From: CBDCFV01 sp965203835
GTDB lineage: Bacteria; Chloroflexota; Dehalococcoidia; Lucifugimonadales; UBA3495
DNA: 64,000 nucleotides
Direction of reading: 5' to 3'
NCBI GenBank assembly: GCA_965203835.1
Contig: OZ241919.1
Span: forward strand, 4,216,001-4,280,000
Within the stretch, counting starts at the first letter, position 1, and the number at the start of each line of letters is the position of its first letter. Of this stretch, positions 15,878 to 24,478 are shown one piece after another. Below the pieces are notes generated by a model. The model did not search any database and was not told where the DNA came from. It saw only the letters and a program-made list of their open reading frames with translations. The translations under genes were made by a program, and so were the position numbers.

Positions 15878-16744
15878 CTACCTGTACCGGGGTACGGTTG
15901 GCCCCGTTGCTCCGTCGGGTACAACGGCCCAAGGGTCTTCTCCGGTCAGTTCTCGTATCCGGTGGTACAGGTCGGTGAGGTCATCCGTGGCTGCGTTGGC
16001 CATCGCCCTGAAATCGCTTACCGGATCGCGGGGTGTGTCGTAGCGGGGCGCCCCGGCGTAGAGGTTGAGTTGTTTGAGATTGCTGGAGAACTGCCAGGTT
16101 TGCACCGGGTCTATCCGGTTTATCTGGTTGGCTAAGGCAACAAGGTCGTGGGTGTGCTCATAGTCTCGGCCGAAGGCTGAGACAAGTGCTTTCATGCCGT
16201 GTTCAAGGGCTTGGTGAGCGCAGTATATAGTGAGTCTGGTCTCGTTGCCGATGTCCAGCATGTTGTGCATACCGCCATAGTGCATATTGGCGTCGTCGAT
16301 GCGTTTTTCGCGCTCCAGGTATTCCTCGCTGTAGTCGTTTTCCTGGTCCAGGCACTGGGAGTCGTTGAAATCCTCTGGGGCGTGGGACACGATGATACCT
16401 TCCTGCCGGGCAAACCGGGCTACGTTGTTGATGGTCTTTGTACTCTTGCGATGGAACTCTTCGCTGGAGAAGTAAATGAAGTCGACGTCGGGGCAACCGC
16501 CAGGGTAGGTCTCTGAGACAATATTCCGGGCGGTTTCTTGGATGGAGTGGATGTCGTCCAATTCGGGTTCCTCGGGGTTGATAATCATCAGATCGATGTC
16601 CGAGCGGCTGGTCCAGTCGGCGCGGGCACGGGAGCCGAAGAGGATGACACACTCGGCGTCGATGGCGTCGCGGAGGGTCTTGGCCACGTGTAGCGCTTTG
16701 GGGTCGTGACCGGCGGGCGCAAGAGTGATAGTCTCGCTGTCCAT
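15878..16744 (-). CDS. MNT nucleotidyltransferase-HEPN fusion protein
   Basis: Residues 1-150 form a minimal nucleotidyltransferase: 'VILFGSRARADWTSRSDIDLM' contains GSxxR and DxD, and a third acidic strand follows in 'DVDFIYF', so the catalytic triad looks intact. Residues about 160-270 are a HEPN domain ('CAHQALEHGMKALVSAFGRD' then 'EHTHDLVALA'). In MNT/HEPN toxin-antitoxin systems the two domains are usually separate genes, the MNT adding AMP to the HEPN RNase. Here both are in one 288-residue chain. Whether it is a self-regulated toxin or an immunity enzyme cannot be told. It is divergent from the DUF917 gene. Confidence 0.75.
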   Translation of the reverse strand: MDSETITLAPAGHDPKALHVAKTLRDAIDAECVILFGSRARADWTSRSDIDLMIINPEEPELDDIHSIQETARNIVSETYPGGCPDVDFIYFSSEEFHRKSTKTINNVARFARQEGIIVSHAPEDFNDSQCLDQENDYSEEYLEREKRIDDANMHYGGMHNMLDIGNETRLTIYCAHQALEHGMKALVSAFGRDYEHTHDLVALANQINRIDPVQTWQFSSNLKQLNLYAGAPRYDTPRDPVSDFRAMANAATDDLTDLYHRIRELTGEDPWAVVPDGATGPTVPRYR

Positions 16745-16914
16745 ATTCTCGGTTCTCCCATTGGGTGGGGGGTTCGACGTTCGGTTATCCTATCACATGG
16801 AGAAAAGTTGAATAATCGTGGCAAGTGTTTGTGTCTGGCCGCAATGCTGGTTACACTAGCATGGGCTGTCGGCAAGGTATCTGCAGCCACGCTTCTCAGG
16901 AGTCAACGTCCGTT

Positions 16915-17985
16915 TTGTGGCAAGCCACTGAAGACTCATTGGAGTCCATTGCCATCGGCGCCGGGATCCTCGGCACCGGCGGCGGCGGCAACCCTTACGT
17001 CGGTCAACTTCGGGCCAAGCAGGCATTCAAGGAATGGGGTCCGGTTACCGTGCTGGACCCGGCGGAACTGCCAGAAGATTCCCAAGTGGTCTGCGTTGGC
17101 GGCATCGGAGCTCCCACCGTGGGTATCGAAAAGATGCGGGACCTCCAAGCCTATCACGCCCTTCGGGCCATAGAGGAGTTTACCGGCAAAAAGGCTACCG
17201 CCCTGATTTCCAATGAAATCGGCGGGAGCAACTCGGTCGAGCCGATGATACCCGCCTCCATGTCCGGCTTGCCGGTGGTGGACGCCGACGGCATGGGACG
17301 GGCCTTCCCCGAGTTCCAGATGAAGACCTTTTTCGTTTACGGCGTGCCCTGTTGTCCTATGGCCATAGCCGATGAAAAAGGCAATACCGTCGTAATCCGG
17401 GAGACCATCAACCCGGCATGGGCGGAACGCTTGGCCCGTTCCCTGACGGTCCAAATGGGCTGCGTGGCTTGTTACGCCGTAACTCCCATGTCGGCCGACC
17501 AAGTACGCCGCACTGCGGTCCTCAATACCCTGACACTGGCGCGAAACTTGGGGGACGCTGTCCGCGAGTCCAGGCTGCGCGGCGAGGACCCGCTGGGCGC
17601 GATCCTGGAGACATGTCCCGGCAAGGTGCTGTTCAGCGGCAAGGTGGTGGACTTGGACCGCCGCACCACGGCCGGGTTCGCCAGGGGAAGCGTGACCATC
17701 GACGGGCTGGACGACTATAGCGGAGAACGTATGGTCATAGAGTTCCAGAACGAAAATCTCATCGCCCGGCGTGACGGCGAAATCGTTTGCACGGTGCCGG
17801 ACCTGATCTGCGCCGTGGCCACCGACCTGGGGGAACCGGTGACCACCGAATTGATGCGGTATGGCTTGCGTATAACCATCCTCGGTTTCCCGTCCCCCGG
17901 CCTGTGGACCACCCCCGAGGGGCTGGCCGTGGCCGGTCCTCGTGCTTTCGGTTACGACACCGACTATTCTCCCCTTGTGGTGTAA
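16915..17985 (+). CDS. DUF917 family protein
   Basis: The hallmark 'IAIGAGILGTGGGGNPYVG' is near the N-terminus, followed by 'TALISNEIGGSNSVEPMI' and 'LPVVDADGMGRAFPEFQM', as in DUF917 proteins. TTG 16915 gives 'MWQATEDSLESIAIG', matching where the family starts, with AGGAG 12 bases upstream; a longer GTG form from 16825 adds 30 unrelated residues. DUF917 members are regularly paired with hydantoinase/oxoprolinase-like ATPases, and such a gene starts 6 bases after this stop. The enzymatic role is unproven. Length (356) is normal. Confidence 0.8.
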   Translation: MWQATEDSLESIAIGAGILGTGGGGNPYVGQLRAKQAFKEWGPVTVLDPAELPEDSQVVCVGGIGAPTVGIEKMRDLQAYHALRAIEEFTGKKATALISNEIGGSNSVEPMIPASMSGLPVVDADGMGRAFPEFQMKTFFVYGVPCCPMAIADEKGNTVVIRETINPAWAERLARSLTVQMGCVACYAVTPMSADQVRRTAVLNTLTLARNLGDAVRESRLRGEDPLGAILETCPGKVLFSGKVVDLDRRTTAGFARGSVTIDGLDDYSGERMVIEFQNENLIARRDGEIVCTVPDLICAVATDLGEPVTTELMRYGLRITILGFPSPGLWTTPEGLAVAGPRAFGYDTDYSPLVV

Positions 17986-17991
17986 CTGACC

Positions 17992-19530
17992 GTGTTTGTT
18001 GGAGTAGACGTAGGAGGAACCAACACTGACGCCGTCCTGATGGACGGGAACAACCTGGTGGGCGCGGCCAAGCTGCCCACCACCGCCGACGTTACCTCGG
18101 GCATCATCGACGCCCTGACCGAAGTGTTGAAGCACCTCCCCCGGGACGGACAAGTTGACGCCGTGATGGTTGGGACAACCCACTTCACCAATGCCCTGCT
18201 GGAACGCCGAGACCTTTCACCCACCGCCGTAGTGCGGTTGTCTCTGCCGGCAACCAGGCTGCTGCCGCCGTTGGTGGACTGGCCGGCTCCGTTGAAGGCC
18301 GCTATAGGCGGCCTTACCTACATGATACCGGGCGGCCACGAGTTCGACGGTAGGGAAATATCCTCCTTGGGCCGTACCGAAATTACGGAAGCAATCAAGG
18401 ACATGCGCCGGCAGGGTGTTGCCGCCGTGGCCGTGTCGGGGGTGTTCTCCCCGGTCAACACCGCCCACGAGGACGAGGCTGCCGCCATCATCCAGGAAGA
18501 GGCCCCGGAAATGCGGGTGGCCGTTTCTCACGAGAACGGACGCATGGGACTCTTGGAGCGGGAAAATGCCGCCGCCTTGAACGCCTGCCTAGGTGATATG
18601 GCCCGACGGACGATTGAAGGCATTCAACAGGCCCTGCTTTCCTTGGGTCTGAACGCGCGGTTGTACATGAGCCAGAACGACGGGACGCTGATGGATGCCG
18701 AATTCGCGTCGCGTTACCCTGTCCTGACCATCGCGTCTGGCCCCACCAACAGTATGCGCGGCGCGGCTTTTTTGTCGGGCGTCCGGGACGGCATCGTGGT
18801 GGATGTGGGTGGCACCTCCACCGATGTGGGTGCGTTGGTAAGGGGCTTCCCGCGAGAAGCCGCCGTGGCCATCGATTTGGCGGGAGTTCGCACCAACTTC
18901 AGAATGCCGGACGTGCTGTCCATCCCCTTGGGCGGCGGCAGCATGGTGGAGCGGGACCCCCTGCGCATCGGCCCGGAAAGCGTGGGTTACAGGCTGCCGG
19001 AGGAGGCGCTGGTTTTCGGCGGCGGTACCTTGACCACTACCGACCTTGCTGTCGCCGGCGGTCGAGCCAACATAGGAGACGCCGCACGGGTAAAGGGGTT
19101 GGAGCAGCCGCTGGTGAATCAAGTCGTGGCCGAGATACAAACGCGTGTGGAGACAGCCATCGACCGGGTAAAAGTCAGCTACGGAGACATGCCGGTGATC
19201 CTGGTGGGCGGCGGCAGCATACTGGTAGGAGATTCACTGAACGGCGCGTCGGAAGTTATGCGTCCGGAAAACGCCGGCGTAGCCAACGCCATCGGCGCCG
19301 CCATCGCCCAGGTTGGCGGCCAAATAGAGCGGGTCTACTCCCTGGAAACGACGGGGCGGGACGAAGCCGTTGCCGATGCCTGCGCCGAAGCGGTCAACAG
19401 GGCAGTTGCGGCGGGAGCCGACGCATCTACCGTCGAGGTGGTGGACATCGAAGAGGTGCCGCTGACCTACGTGCCCAGCAACGCCACCCGAGTCCGGGTG
19501 AAGGCTGTGGGGGACTTGGCCCAGCGGTAG
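17992..19530 (+). CDS. Hydantoinase/oxoprolinase family protein (HyuA-like)
   Basis: A 512-residue protein with the N-terminal ASKHA-fold signature 'VGVDVGGTNTDAVLMDG', 'VGTTHFTNALLERRDL', 'AVSHENGRMGLLERENAA', and the ATP-binding 'DGIVVDVGGTSTDVGALV' plus 'IPLGGGSMV'. The family hydrolyses cyclic amides with ATP or acts as an acetone-carboxylase-type ATPase. It begins at GTG 17992, 6 bases after the DUF917 stop, so the two genes form an operon and probably one enzyme complex. It is shorter than full HyuA (about 700 residues), which is usual for the DUF917-linked subgroup. Confidence 0.85.
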   Translation: MFVGVDVGGTNTDAVLMDGNNLVGAAKLPTTADVTSGIIDALTEVLKHLPRDGQVDAVMVGTTHFTNALLERRDLSPTAVVRLSLPATRLLPPLVDWPAPLKAAIGGLTYMIPGGHEFDGREISSLGRTEITEAIKDMRRQGVAAVAVSGVFSPVNTAHEDEAAAIIQEEAPEMRVAVSHENGRMGLLERENAAALNACLGDMARRTIEGIQQALLSLGLNARLYMSQNDGTLMDAEFASRYPVLTIASGPTNSMRGAAFLSGVRDGIVVDVGGTSTDVGALVRGFPREAAVAIDLAGVRTNFRMPDVLSIPLGGGSMVERDPLRIGPESVGYRLPEEALVFGGGTLTTTDLAVAGGRANIGDAARVKGLEQPLVNQVVAEIQTRVETAIDRVKVSYGDMPVILVGGGSILVGDSLNGASEVMRPENAGVANAIGAAIAQVGGQIERVYSLETTGRDEAVADACAEAVNRAVAAGADASTVEVVDIEEVPLTYVPSNATRVRVKAVGDLAQR

Positions 19531-19568
19531 GACCCGCTGACCGGGTTATCTGACGGTCCGACCGTACC

Positions 19569-20384
19569 CTAGTAGCGCGCCTGCTGGGACATGGTCTGGT
19601 AGGTTACCGGGCTGGTTATGGTCAACCCGGCGTCCACCGGCAGCACCACGCCGGTAATCCACCGAGCCTCATCGCTGGCGAGGAACACGGCGGCCCAAGC
19701 CACGTCCCAAGCGTTGCCCTCTGTGGCTAGAGGCGCTGCGTTCTTGCGGACTTCCCGCAGTTCCGGGGTCATCCTGGTCTCGGTCATGGGCGTGTGCAGC
19801 AGACCGGGAGCGATGCAGTTGACCCGGATGTTGTCCCTGCCGTGGTCGCCTGCCATGGAGAAAGTCAGCCCCACCACGGCGGCCTTGCTGGTGGTGTAGG
19901 GGGTCTGGGAGTGGGCGCGGAGGCCGGCAATGGAGGAAATGTTGATGATGGAGCCGCCGCCGCTCTCCTTCATCCTGGGTATGGCGGCCTTGCTGGACAG
20001 AATCATGCTCTTCACGTTGACCGCGATGATCTTGTCCCAGTCCTCTTCGGTGGCGTCCACCACCGTGCCCCGCATGGATATGCCAACGTTGTTGTCGAGG
20101 ATATCCAGCCTTCCGTAACGGTCGATGGCGGCGTCCACCATGTTCTGGCACTCGGCGGCATTGGTAACGTCCGCTTGCACCGCGATAGCGTCTCCGCCCT
20201 CTTCCCGTATCATTGCCAGAGTCTCCTCGGCTCTCGACAACCCCGCGTCAACCAGCACCACCTTGGCCCCCTCCCTGGCGAAGAGCAACGAGGTGGCCTT
20301 GCCATTGCCGATTCCGGGACCGCTGGACCCGGCTCCCGTTACTATGGCAACCTTTCCTTCCAATCGTGGACGGCGTTGCGGCAT
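19569..20384 (-). CDS. SDR family oxidoreductase
   Basis: A 271-residue classical SDR: 'VAIVTGAGSSGPGIGNG' binds NAD(P), 'LDILDNNVGIS' is the NNAG-type motif (here NNVG), Ser in 'IINISSIAGL', and 'YTTSKAAVVGL' holds the Tyr and Lys of the active site. The acidic residue after strand 2 ('VVLVDAG') favours NAD. ATG 20384 is preferred to the upstream one at 20420 because it lies next to the fold and has a purine-rich GAGAAG before it. It converges on the hydantoinase gene. The substrate is unknown. Confidence 0.85.
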   Translation of the reverse strand: MPQRRPRLEGKVAIVTGAGSSGPGIGNGKATSLLFAREGAKVVLVDAGLSRAEETLAMIREEGGDAIAVQADVTNAAECQNMVDAAIDRYGRLDILDNNVGISMRGTVVDATEEDWDKIIAVNVKSMILSSKAAIPRMKESGGGSIINISSIAGLRAHSQTPYTTSKAAVVGLTFSMAGDHGRDNIRVNCIAPGLLHTPMTETRMTPELREVRKNAAPLATEGNAWDVAWAAVFLASDEARWITGVVLPVDAGLTITSPVTYQTMSQQARY

Positions 20385-20558
20385 AACTATTCTTCTCACT
20401 TGTACTCGAATTTCAGGCACTCAGCCGCCGCTCATCATACATCACCACGGGAGCTTGGGACATATCCGCCGGAAACCGGTGGTTTGAGGTAGCAGTGTCT
20501 ATGGTATCCCACTCGGTCTGGTATTATACTGGTGCCTAAGTCCAGACAACGCAGGAAC

Positions 20559-20591
20559 GGCAACTGGGTAACTGCTTTGCCCCCAGTTGCC
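20559..20591. promoter_or_regulatory. 10-bp inverted repeat upstream of NYN-LOTUS gene
   Basis: GGCAACTGGG (20559-20568) and CCCAGTTGCC (20582-20591) pair perfectly across 13 bases, in the divergent intergenic region. A TATTATAC -10-like box lies upstream at about 20522-20529. It could be an operator or a 5' UTR hairpin; no T-run supports a terminator. Confidence 0.5.
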
Positions 20592-20636
20592 GGATTGTAT
20601 CTCACAGGCTGAGAGAGCGTTAATTATCGGAATAGC

Positions 20637-22289
20637 ATGAATACACCTATGAATTCCGGGGCCGACGTGGCCCTTTTTCTCGATTGGGAGAACTTCAAAA
20701 TCAGTTTGGCCGTGGGCCACCGTCACCCCAATGTCTCCGCACTGAAAGAGGAAGTTTCCAATTACGGTCGCGTAGTGGTCGCCAAGGCCTACGCTGACTG
20801 GGTGACCCGGTCCCCCGAATTGCGGGGGGCGAGCCAGTTCATCAACGACCCACCGGCCCTCTATGCTGCGGGCATCGATCCGGTATACGTGCCTACCAGG
20901 CTGGCGCACTCCGGCGCCACACCCGGTCGAACCACCCGTGTCAAGAACAGCGTCGACGTCAAAATGACGGCGGACTGCATTGAGTGCGCCCATTCCTACC
21001 CCAACATCGGCACCTACGTCCTGGTGTCGGGGGACTCCGACTTCATCCACGTCATCAACGCCCTCCGGACTATGGGCAAGCGCGTGGTTATCATCGGCGT
21101 GTCCTGGGCCACCTCCCGCAGGTTTGCCGACCAGGTCGACGAGTTGATTCTCTATGACGTGGACGTGGATGTCGTCTCCGCGCCGGAACCGCAACCTGCG
21201 TCCAATGGGCACAACGCGGGGAGGGCCGCTGCCGCACGGCAGGAATTGTCGGCGATTATCGCCACCATCGAGGACATTGTCCGCACGGAACGCCAAGCCG
21301 GGGGCACGCCCCTGTTGACCTCCATAAAGCAGCGGTTGATGCGGCGGCACCCCAACTTCGACGAGAAGAAGTTCGGCTTTTCGGGATTCAAGAAGCTGAT
21401 GTCGCGGGTTGCCCAGGAGGGCAACATCCAGGTTGTTACCGCAGGGTTGGTGGACTGGGCTATCATGGCGGACGAGCCGCCGCCTGAGGAATCTGCCGCC
21501 GTTTCCGCTAACGAGAACCAGGATGCTGCGGCTGACCTTGATGTAGCCGCTCCTCAGACTCGGCGTCGGAGGTTCCAGGGCCAGCCCGCCGCTGAGATCT
21601 CCAACGAAGCAATCGCCGACTCTACCGGCGACGGGGCGGAGGAAAACGTACCCGAACAACCGGCGGATACGACTACAACAACTGTTGCGGAGGAAGAGGC
21701 AACCGATCAACCTGCAGATGAGGCTGCGGTAGCTACTGCGGAGGAAGACGCACCGGATCAGGCAGGGGAGCCGACCACGCCTGCTATGGAAGTGGAAGAC
21801 GTGGACGACCAACCTGCGGGACCCGCTCCGACGCCCGTTGCCGAAGAGCAAGTTGAGGAAACGGTTGAAGTAGACTCTGAACTGGTCGCTATGTTAGACG
21901 AGACCATTGCATCGTTAAATCTGCCCACACAGCCCGAAGATGACCTGAACGGCGCGAGGGTGTCTGACCTCATCGTAATGGCCGATACGCTGGAGCAGCA
22001 GCAGGAAGGCAACAGGCACATGGCGTTTAACTTCCTGGTCTCCGAGGTCTGCCAAGCGTTGAGCCAAGGCGTCCAGGAAGAACACCCGGAAATCATGCAC
22101 CGGTGGGGGCAGGCCCATTCCCGGACCTATATCAGCAAGATAGTCCGGGAGCTAGGCAACGCCAGCCTCTTCGTCAAAGGGTGGCAAAACGTCAGGGACG
22201 AAGAGTCGGGACGGAGGCGAAGGCTGAGCACCTTCAACCTGAATAGGGAACATGCCCTGGTTGCCAAGGTGCTGCAAGCCCGCTGGTAG
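20637..22289 (+). CDS. NYN-domain nuclease with OST-HTH/LOTUS domain and acidic linker
   Basis: Residues about 8-180 form a NYN (PIN-like) RNase domain: 'VALFLDWENFK', 'KNSVDVKMTADC' and 'LVSGDSDFIHVI' supply the conserved acidic residues. Residues about 200-275 match an OST-HTH/LOTUS RNA-binding fold ('LTSIKQRLMRRHPNF', 'GFSGFKKLMSRV'). A very acidic, Pro/Thr-rich linker (about 285-410) contains loose repeats around EEEATDQPAD and EEDAPDQAGE. The last 130 residues are a helical, basic domain I cannot assign. LabA-like NYN-LOTUS proteins are thought to cut or bind RNA. The gene stands alone. Confidence 0.8.
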   Translation: MNTPMNSGADVALFLDWENFKISLAVGHRHPNVSALKEEVSNYGRVVVAKAYADWVTRSPELRGASQFINDPPALYAAGIDPVYVPTRLAHSGATPGRTTRVKNSVDVKMTADCIECAHSYPNIGTYVLVSGDSDFIHVINALRTMGKRVVIIGVSWATSRRFADQVDELILYDVDVDVVSAPEPQPASNGHNAGRAAAARQELSAIIATIEDIVRTERQAGGTPLLTSIKQRLMRRHPNFDEKKFGFSGFKKLMSRVAQEGNIQVVTAGLVDWAIMADEPPPEESAAVSANENQDAAADLDVAAPQTRRRRFQGQPAAEISNEAIADSTGDGAEENVPEQPADTTTTTVAEEEATDQPADEAAVATAEEDAPDQAGEPTTPAMEVEDVDDQPAGPAPTPVAEEQVEETVEVDSELVAMLDETIASLNLPTQPEDDLNGARVSDLIVMADTLEQQQEGNRHMAFNFLVSEVCQALSQGVQEEHPEIMHRWGQAHSRTYISKIVRELGNASLFVKGWQNVRDEESGRRRRLSTFNLNREHALVAKVLQARW

Positions 22290-22292
22290 CGG

Positions 22293-23522
22293 TTACATAT
22301 CCAATATCAGCGTAGACCAGCCGAAGTTTGGCGCGCCCAGTCCCTCCGCCGTGTAGGGGTGGTAATACTCCCTGTACCCCGACTTTTCGATGCACTCGTG
22401 GCTCTTGGCGACTATGGCGTCCGCGATTTCCCCGTAGCCGTGTCGCCGCAGTCCGTGGGACAGGAACCAGTTGGTGTTGATCCAGGACGGCCCCCGCCAG
22501 ATGAACCCGCGCGGGTTTCCGGGCATGAACTTGGGGTCCGAGGCCGGTACCGAGGGCAACGGATAGGGCGTCCAGAAGTGGTTGGGATTGATGACCCAGT
22601 CAGTGACCAGCCGCTCCACGATTGGCCTGGGCAGGTCGTCCATCACCAAGGGCATCAGCGAGCTGATGGTGACCACTTTCAGTGGCTTTTCCGCCACCCC
22701 TGACAGGTCGAAAAATGCGCCGGCCTCTTCGTCCCAGCACTTGGCCAGCAAGGCGTCGCGGGTCTTGTCGGCTTGGCGGGTGAACTCCTCCGCTTCCGGT
22801 GCGTCCCCCAGTAGGCGGGCCAGCGACCGCAGCCCAAGCACGTAGATGGAGTTGACCAGCACATCCTCCACGTGGAATATGTCAGCCGCCAGGATCCGCT
22901 GGTCGTCGCCCCGCATGGGAGCGTAGGCGTCGTACACCTTGCTTAATGCGGCGATGAACCCCCTGTTGCTCAAGTCCTCCAACCCCAGCACCTCGTCGTA
23001 CTTGGGTGAGCAGTCCGTCCCCGCTTCCTCCGGTTGGATGGCGGCGATCAGCCCGTCGTTGTCCGGGTCGCGCACCCGGTCCAGCCAGCGGTAGAACCCC
23101 ATCAGCACCGGAAGGGCCATGTCGCGGAACTCTTCGTCGCCGGTGGCCTCGTATATGCGCTCCACCGCGTAGCCGATTATCGGCGGCTGCATGGTGGAGC
23201 TGTAGTTGGGCGACACCATCCCGACGATATTCCGCGCCAGGAAGTCGGGCTGCTTTTCCATTTCCCAGAAAATGATGTGCGGGATGAACCCGTCGGGCAG
23301 CGCGCCGCTCATCAACGTCCGCATCTCCGCCTTGGCTTGGTCCATGTCAAGGTGAAGCAGGGCAATGGCATGGAAGCACGAGTCCCAGAACCACTGGAAG
23401 GGGTACCCGGTCAACGACGGGCAGACAAAGCTGTACTCCTTGCCGTTCCAGTCGGCCACCCCCCGCCGCAGGTTGGTGAGCAATATGTTGCGCGCGCCTT
23501 CTTCCAGTTGTTGCCGGTCCAT
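22293..23522 (-). CDS. GH63-like alpha-glycosidase (mannosylglycerate hydrolase type)
   Basis: A 409-residue (alpha/alpha)6-barrel protein. Signature stretches are 'YPFQWFWDSCFHAIALLHLD' (catalytic-site Asp), 'LIAAIQPEEAGTDCSPKYD', 'RGFIWRGPSWINTNW' and, near the C-terminus, 'EYYHPYTAEGLGAPNFGWS' with the second acidic residue. These match bacterial GH63-type enzymes related to mannosylglycerate hydrolase and to MGH-like glucosidases. The likely substrate is a compatible solute such as mannosyl- or glucosylglycerate, by family inference only. The gene converges on the NYN gene, the two stops lying 3 bases apart. Confidence 0.7.
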   Translation of the reverse strand: MDRQQLEEGARNILLTNLRRGVADWNGKEYSFVCPSLTGYPFQWFWDSCFHAIALLHLDMDQAKAEMRTLMSGALPDGFIPHIIFWEMEKQPDFLARNIVGMVSPNYSSTMQPPIIGYAVERIYEATGDEEFRDMALPVLMGFYRWLDRVRDPDNDGLIAAIQPEEAGTDCSPKYDEVLGLEDLSNRGFIAALSKVYDAYAPMRGDDQRILAADIFHVEDVLVNSIYVLGLRSLARLLGDAPEAEEFTRQADKTRDALLAKCWDEEAGAFFDLSGVAEKPLKVVTISSLMPLVMDDLPRPIVERLVTDWVINPNHFWTPYPLPSVPASDPKFMPGNPRGFIWRGPSWINTNWFLSHGLRRHGYGEIADAIVAKSHECIEKSGYREYYHPYTAEGLGAPNFGWSTLILDM

Positions 23523-23542
23523 TCACTTACCGCCTTAAAAGA

Positions 23543-24265
23543 TTATTGCCCTTGAAGCCGCCGAATCTCCGCCCGGAGACGTTCATTCTCAGTCTCGGAT
23601 TCCCGCAAGGCTGCCTCTGCCTCCCCGATGTTCCGAAGGTAATCTTCAGTCTTGGCATCATAAAACCGCAGCCGTTCACCCCAATGGGAGAAAGACGCGC
23701 AGAGGCTCAGGTCCAGCGTCGGGCTGTAACCCCGGGCGATTCCATCTGGTCCGGTTACAATCGGAATGGGCTGGTAGATGCCGTTCACCAGAATATCTCC
23801 GGCTAGTGCGTAGCCATAAAGCTCGCCGCCCGTAGGATCGAACCGCCAGTATTCGCGAATCCCAATGCGGGAATAGAGTTCGGGTTTGGTCTCAGTATCC
23901 ACGCCGTGAGTGCTCTTTGAGGCTACTTCCAGAGTCAAGTCAGGGGGTTTGCCAGTCTCCCATACTACATAGCCATTCCGCGTCCGCACTGCCGCCGTAT
24001 CCACTCCAACGGCAATATAGAGATCGGGCCGAACTCGAACGTTCATATCGTTCTCGTCGGGATCGTAGAAAACGAACCCGCCGGTATCAACGAGCACATC
24101 GTCGCGGTCTGCGAAGTAGTTGCGTAGGAGGTGTCCACATTCCTCAATTGAGGAAGCTTGCAGCATACCGTCGGGCCTGAACTCTGGTTCGGGACAAACA
24201 AAATCTTCCGGCAGCACTGTGCGGTATGGGATGACAGCACGAGTTCGGATGGTTTTTGAGGTCAT
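23543..24265 (-). CDS. Uma2 family endonuclease (DUF820)
   Basis: A 240-residue member of the Uma2/DUF820 family of PD-(D/E)XK-fold proteins: 'NVRVRPDLYIAVG' and 'PDLTLEVASKST' (E-x-x-x-K) carry the putative active site, followed by 'KPELYSRIGIREYWRFDP'. The last 30 residues form a charged coiled coil typical of the multicopy cyanobacterial and Chloroflexi versions. ATG 24265 is chosen with GTGAGG 7 bases upstream. Function in the cell is unknown; these genes are often mobile. About 210 bases without a gene separate it from the glycosyltransferase gene upstream. Confidence 0.85.
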   Translation of the reverse strand: MTSKTIRTRAVIPYRTVLPEDFVCPEPEFRPDGMLQASSIEECGHLLRNYFADRDDVLVDTGGFVFYDPDENDMNVRVRPDLYIAVGVDTAAVRTRNGYVVWETGKPPDLTLEVASKSTHGVDTETKPELYSRIGIREYWRFDPTGGELYGYALAGDILVNGIYQPIPIVTGPDGIARGYSPTLDLSLCASFSHWGERLRFYDAKTEDYLRNIGEAEAALRESETENERLRAEIRRLQGQ

Positions 24266-24478
24266 AAGTTGCCTCACCAGGGGCTGGGTCGGGGATCACG
24301 AGGCTTAGGAATGATGATAACACGGCGGACTGATACATCAGCGTGTATTAGTCCATGACCCAGCACTATATTCTGCTATCCACTTTGGACGTTTCTTCGC
24401 GACCTATTCGCGCGTCTGATAACGACCTTTGGCGACAGGGCATGATCTATACCCTCAAATCAGGTTCCCGAGGATAAC

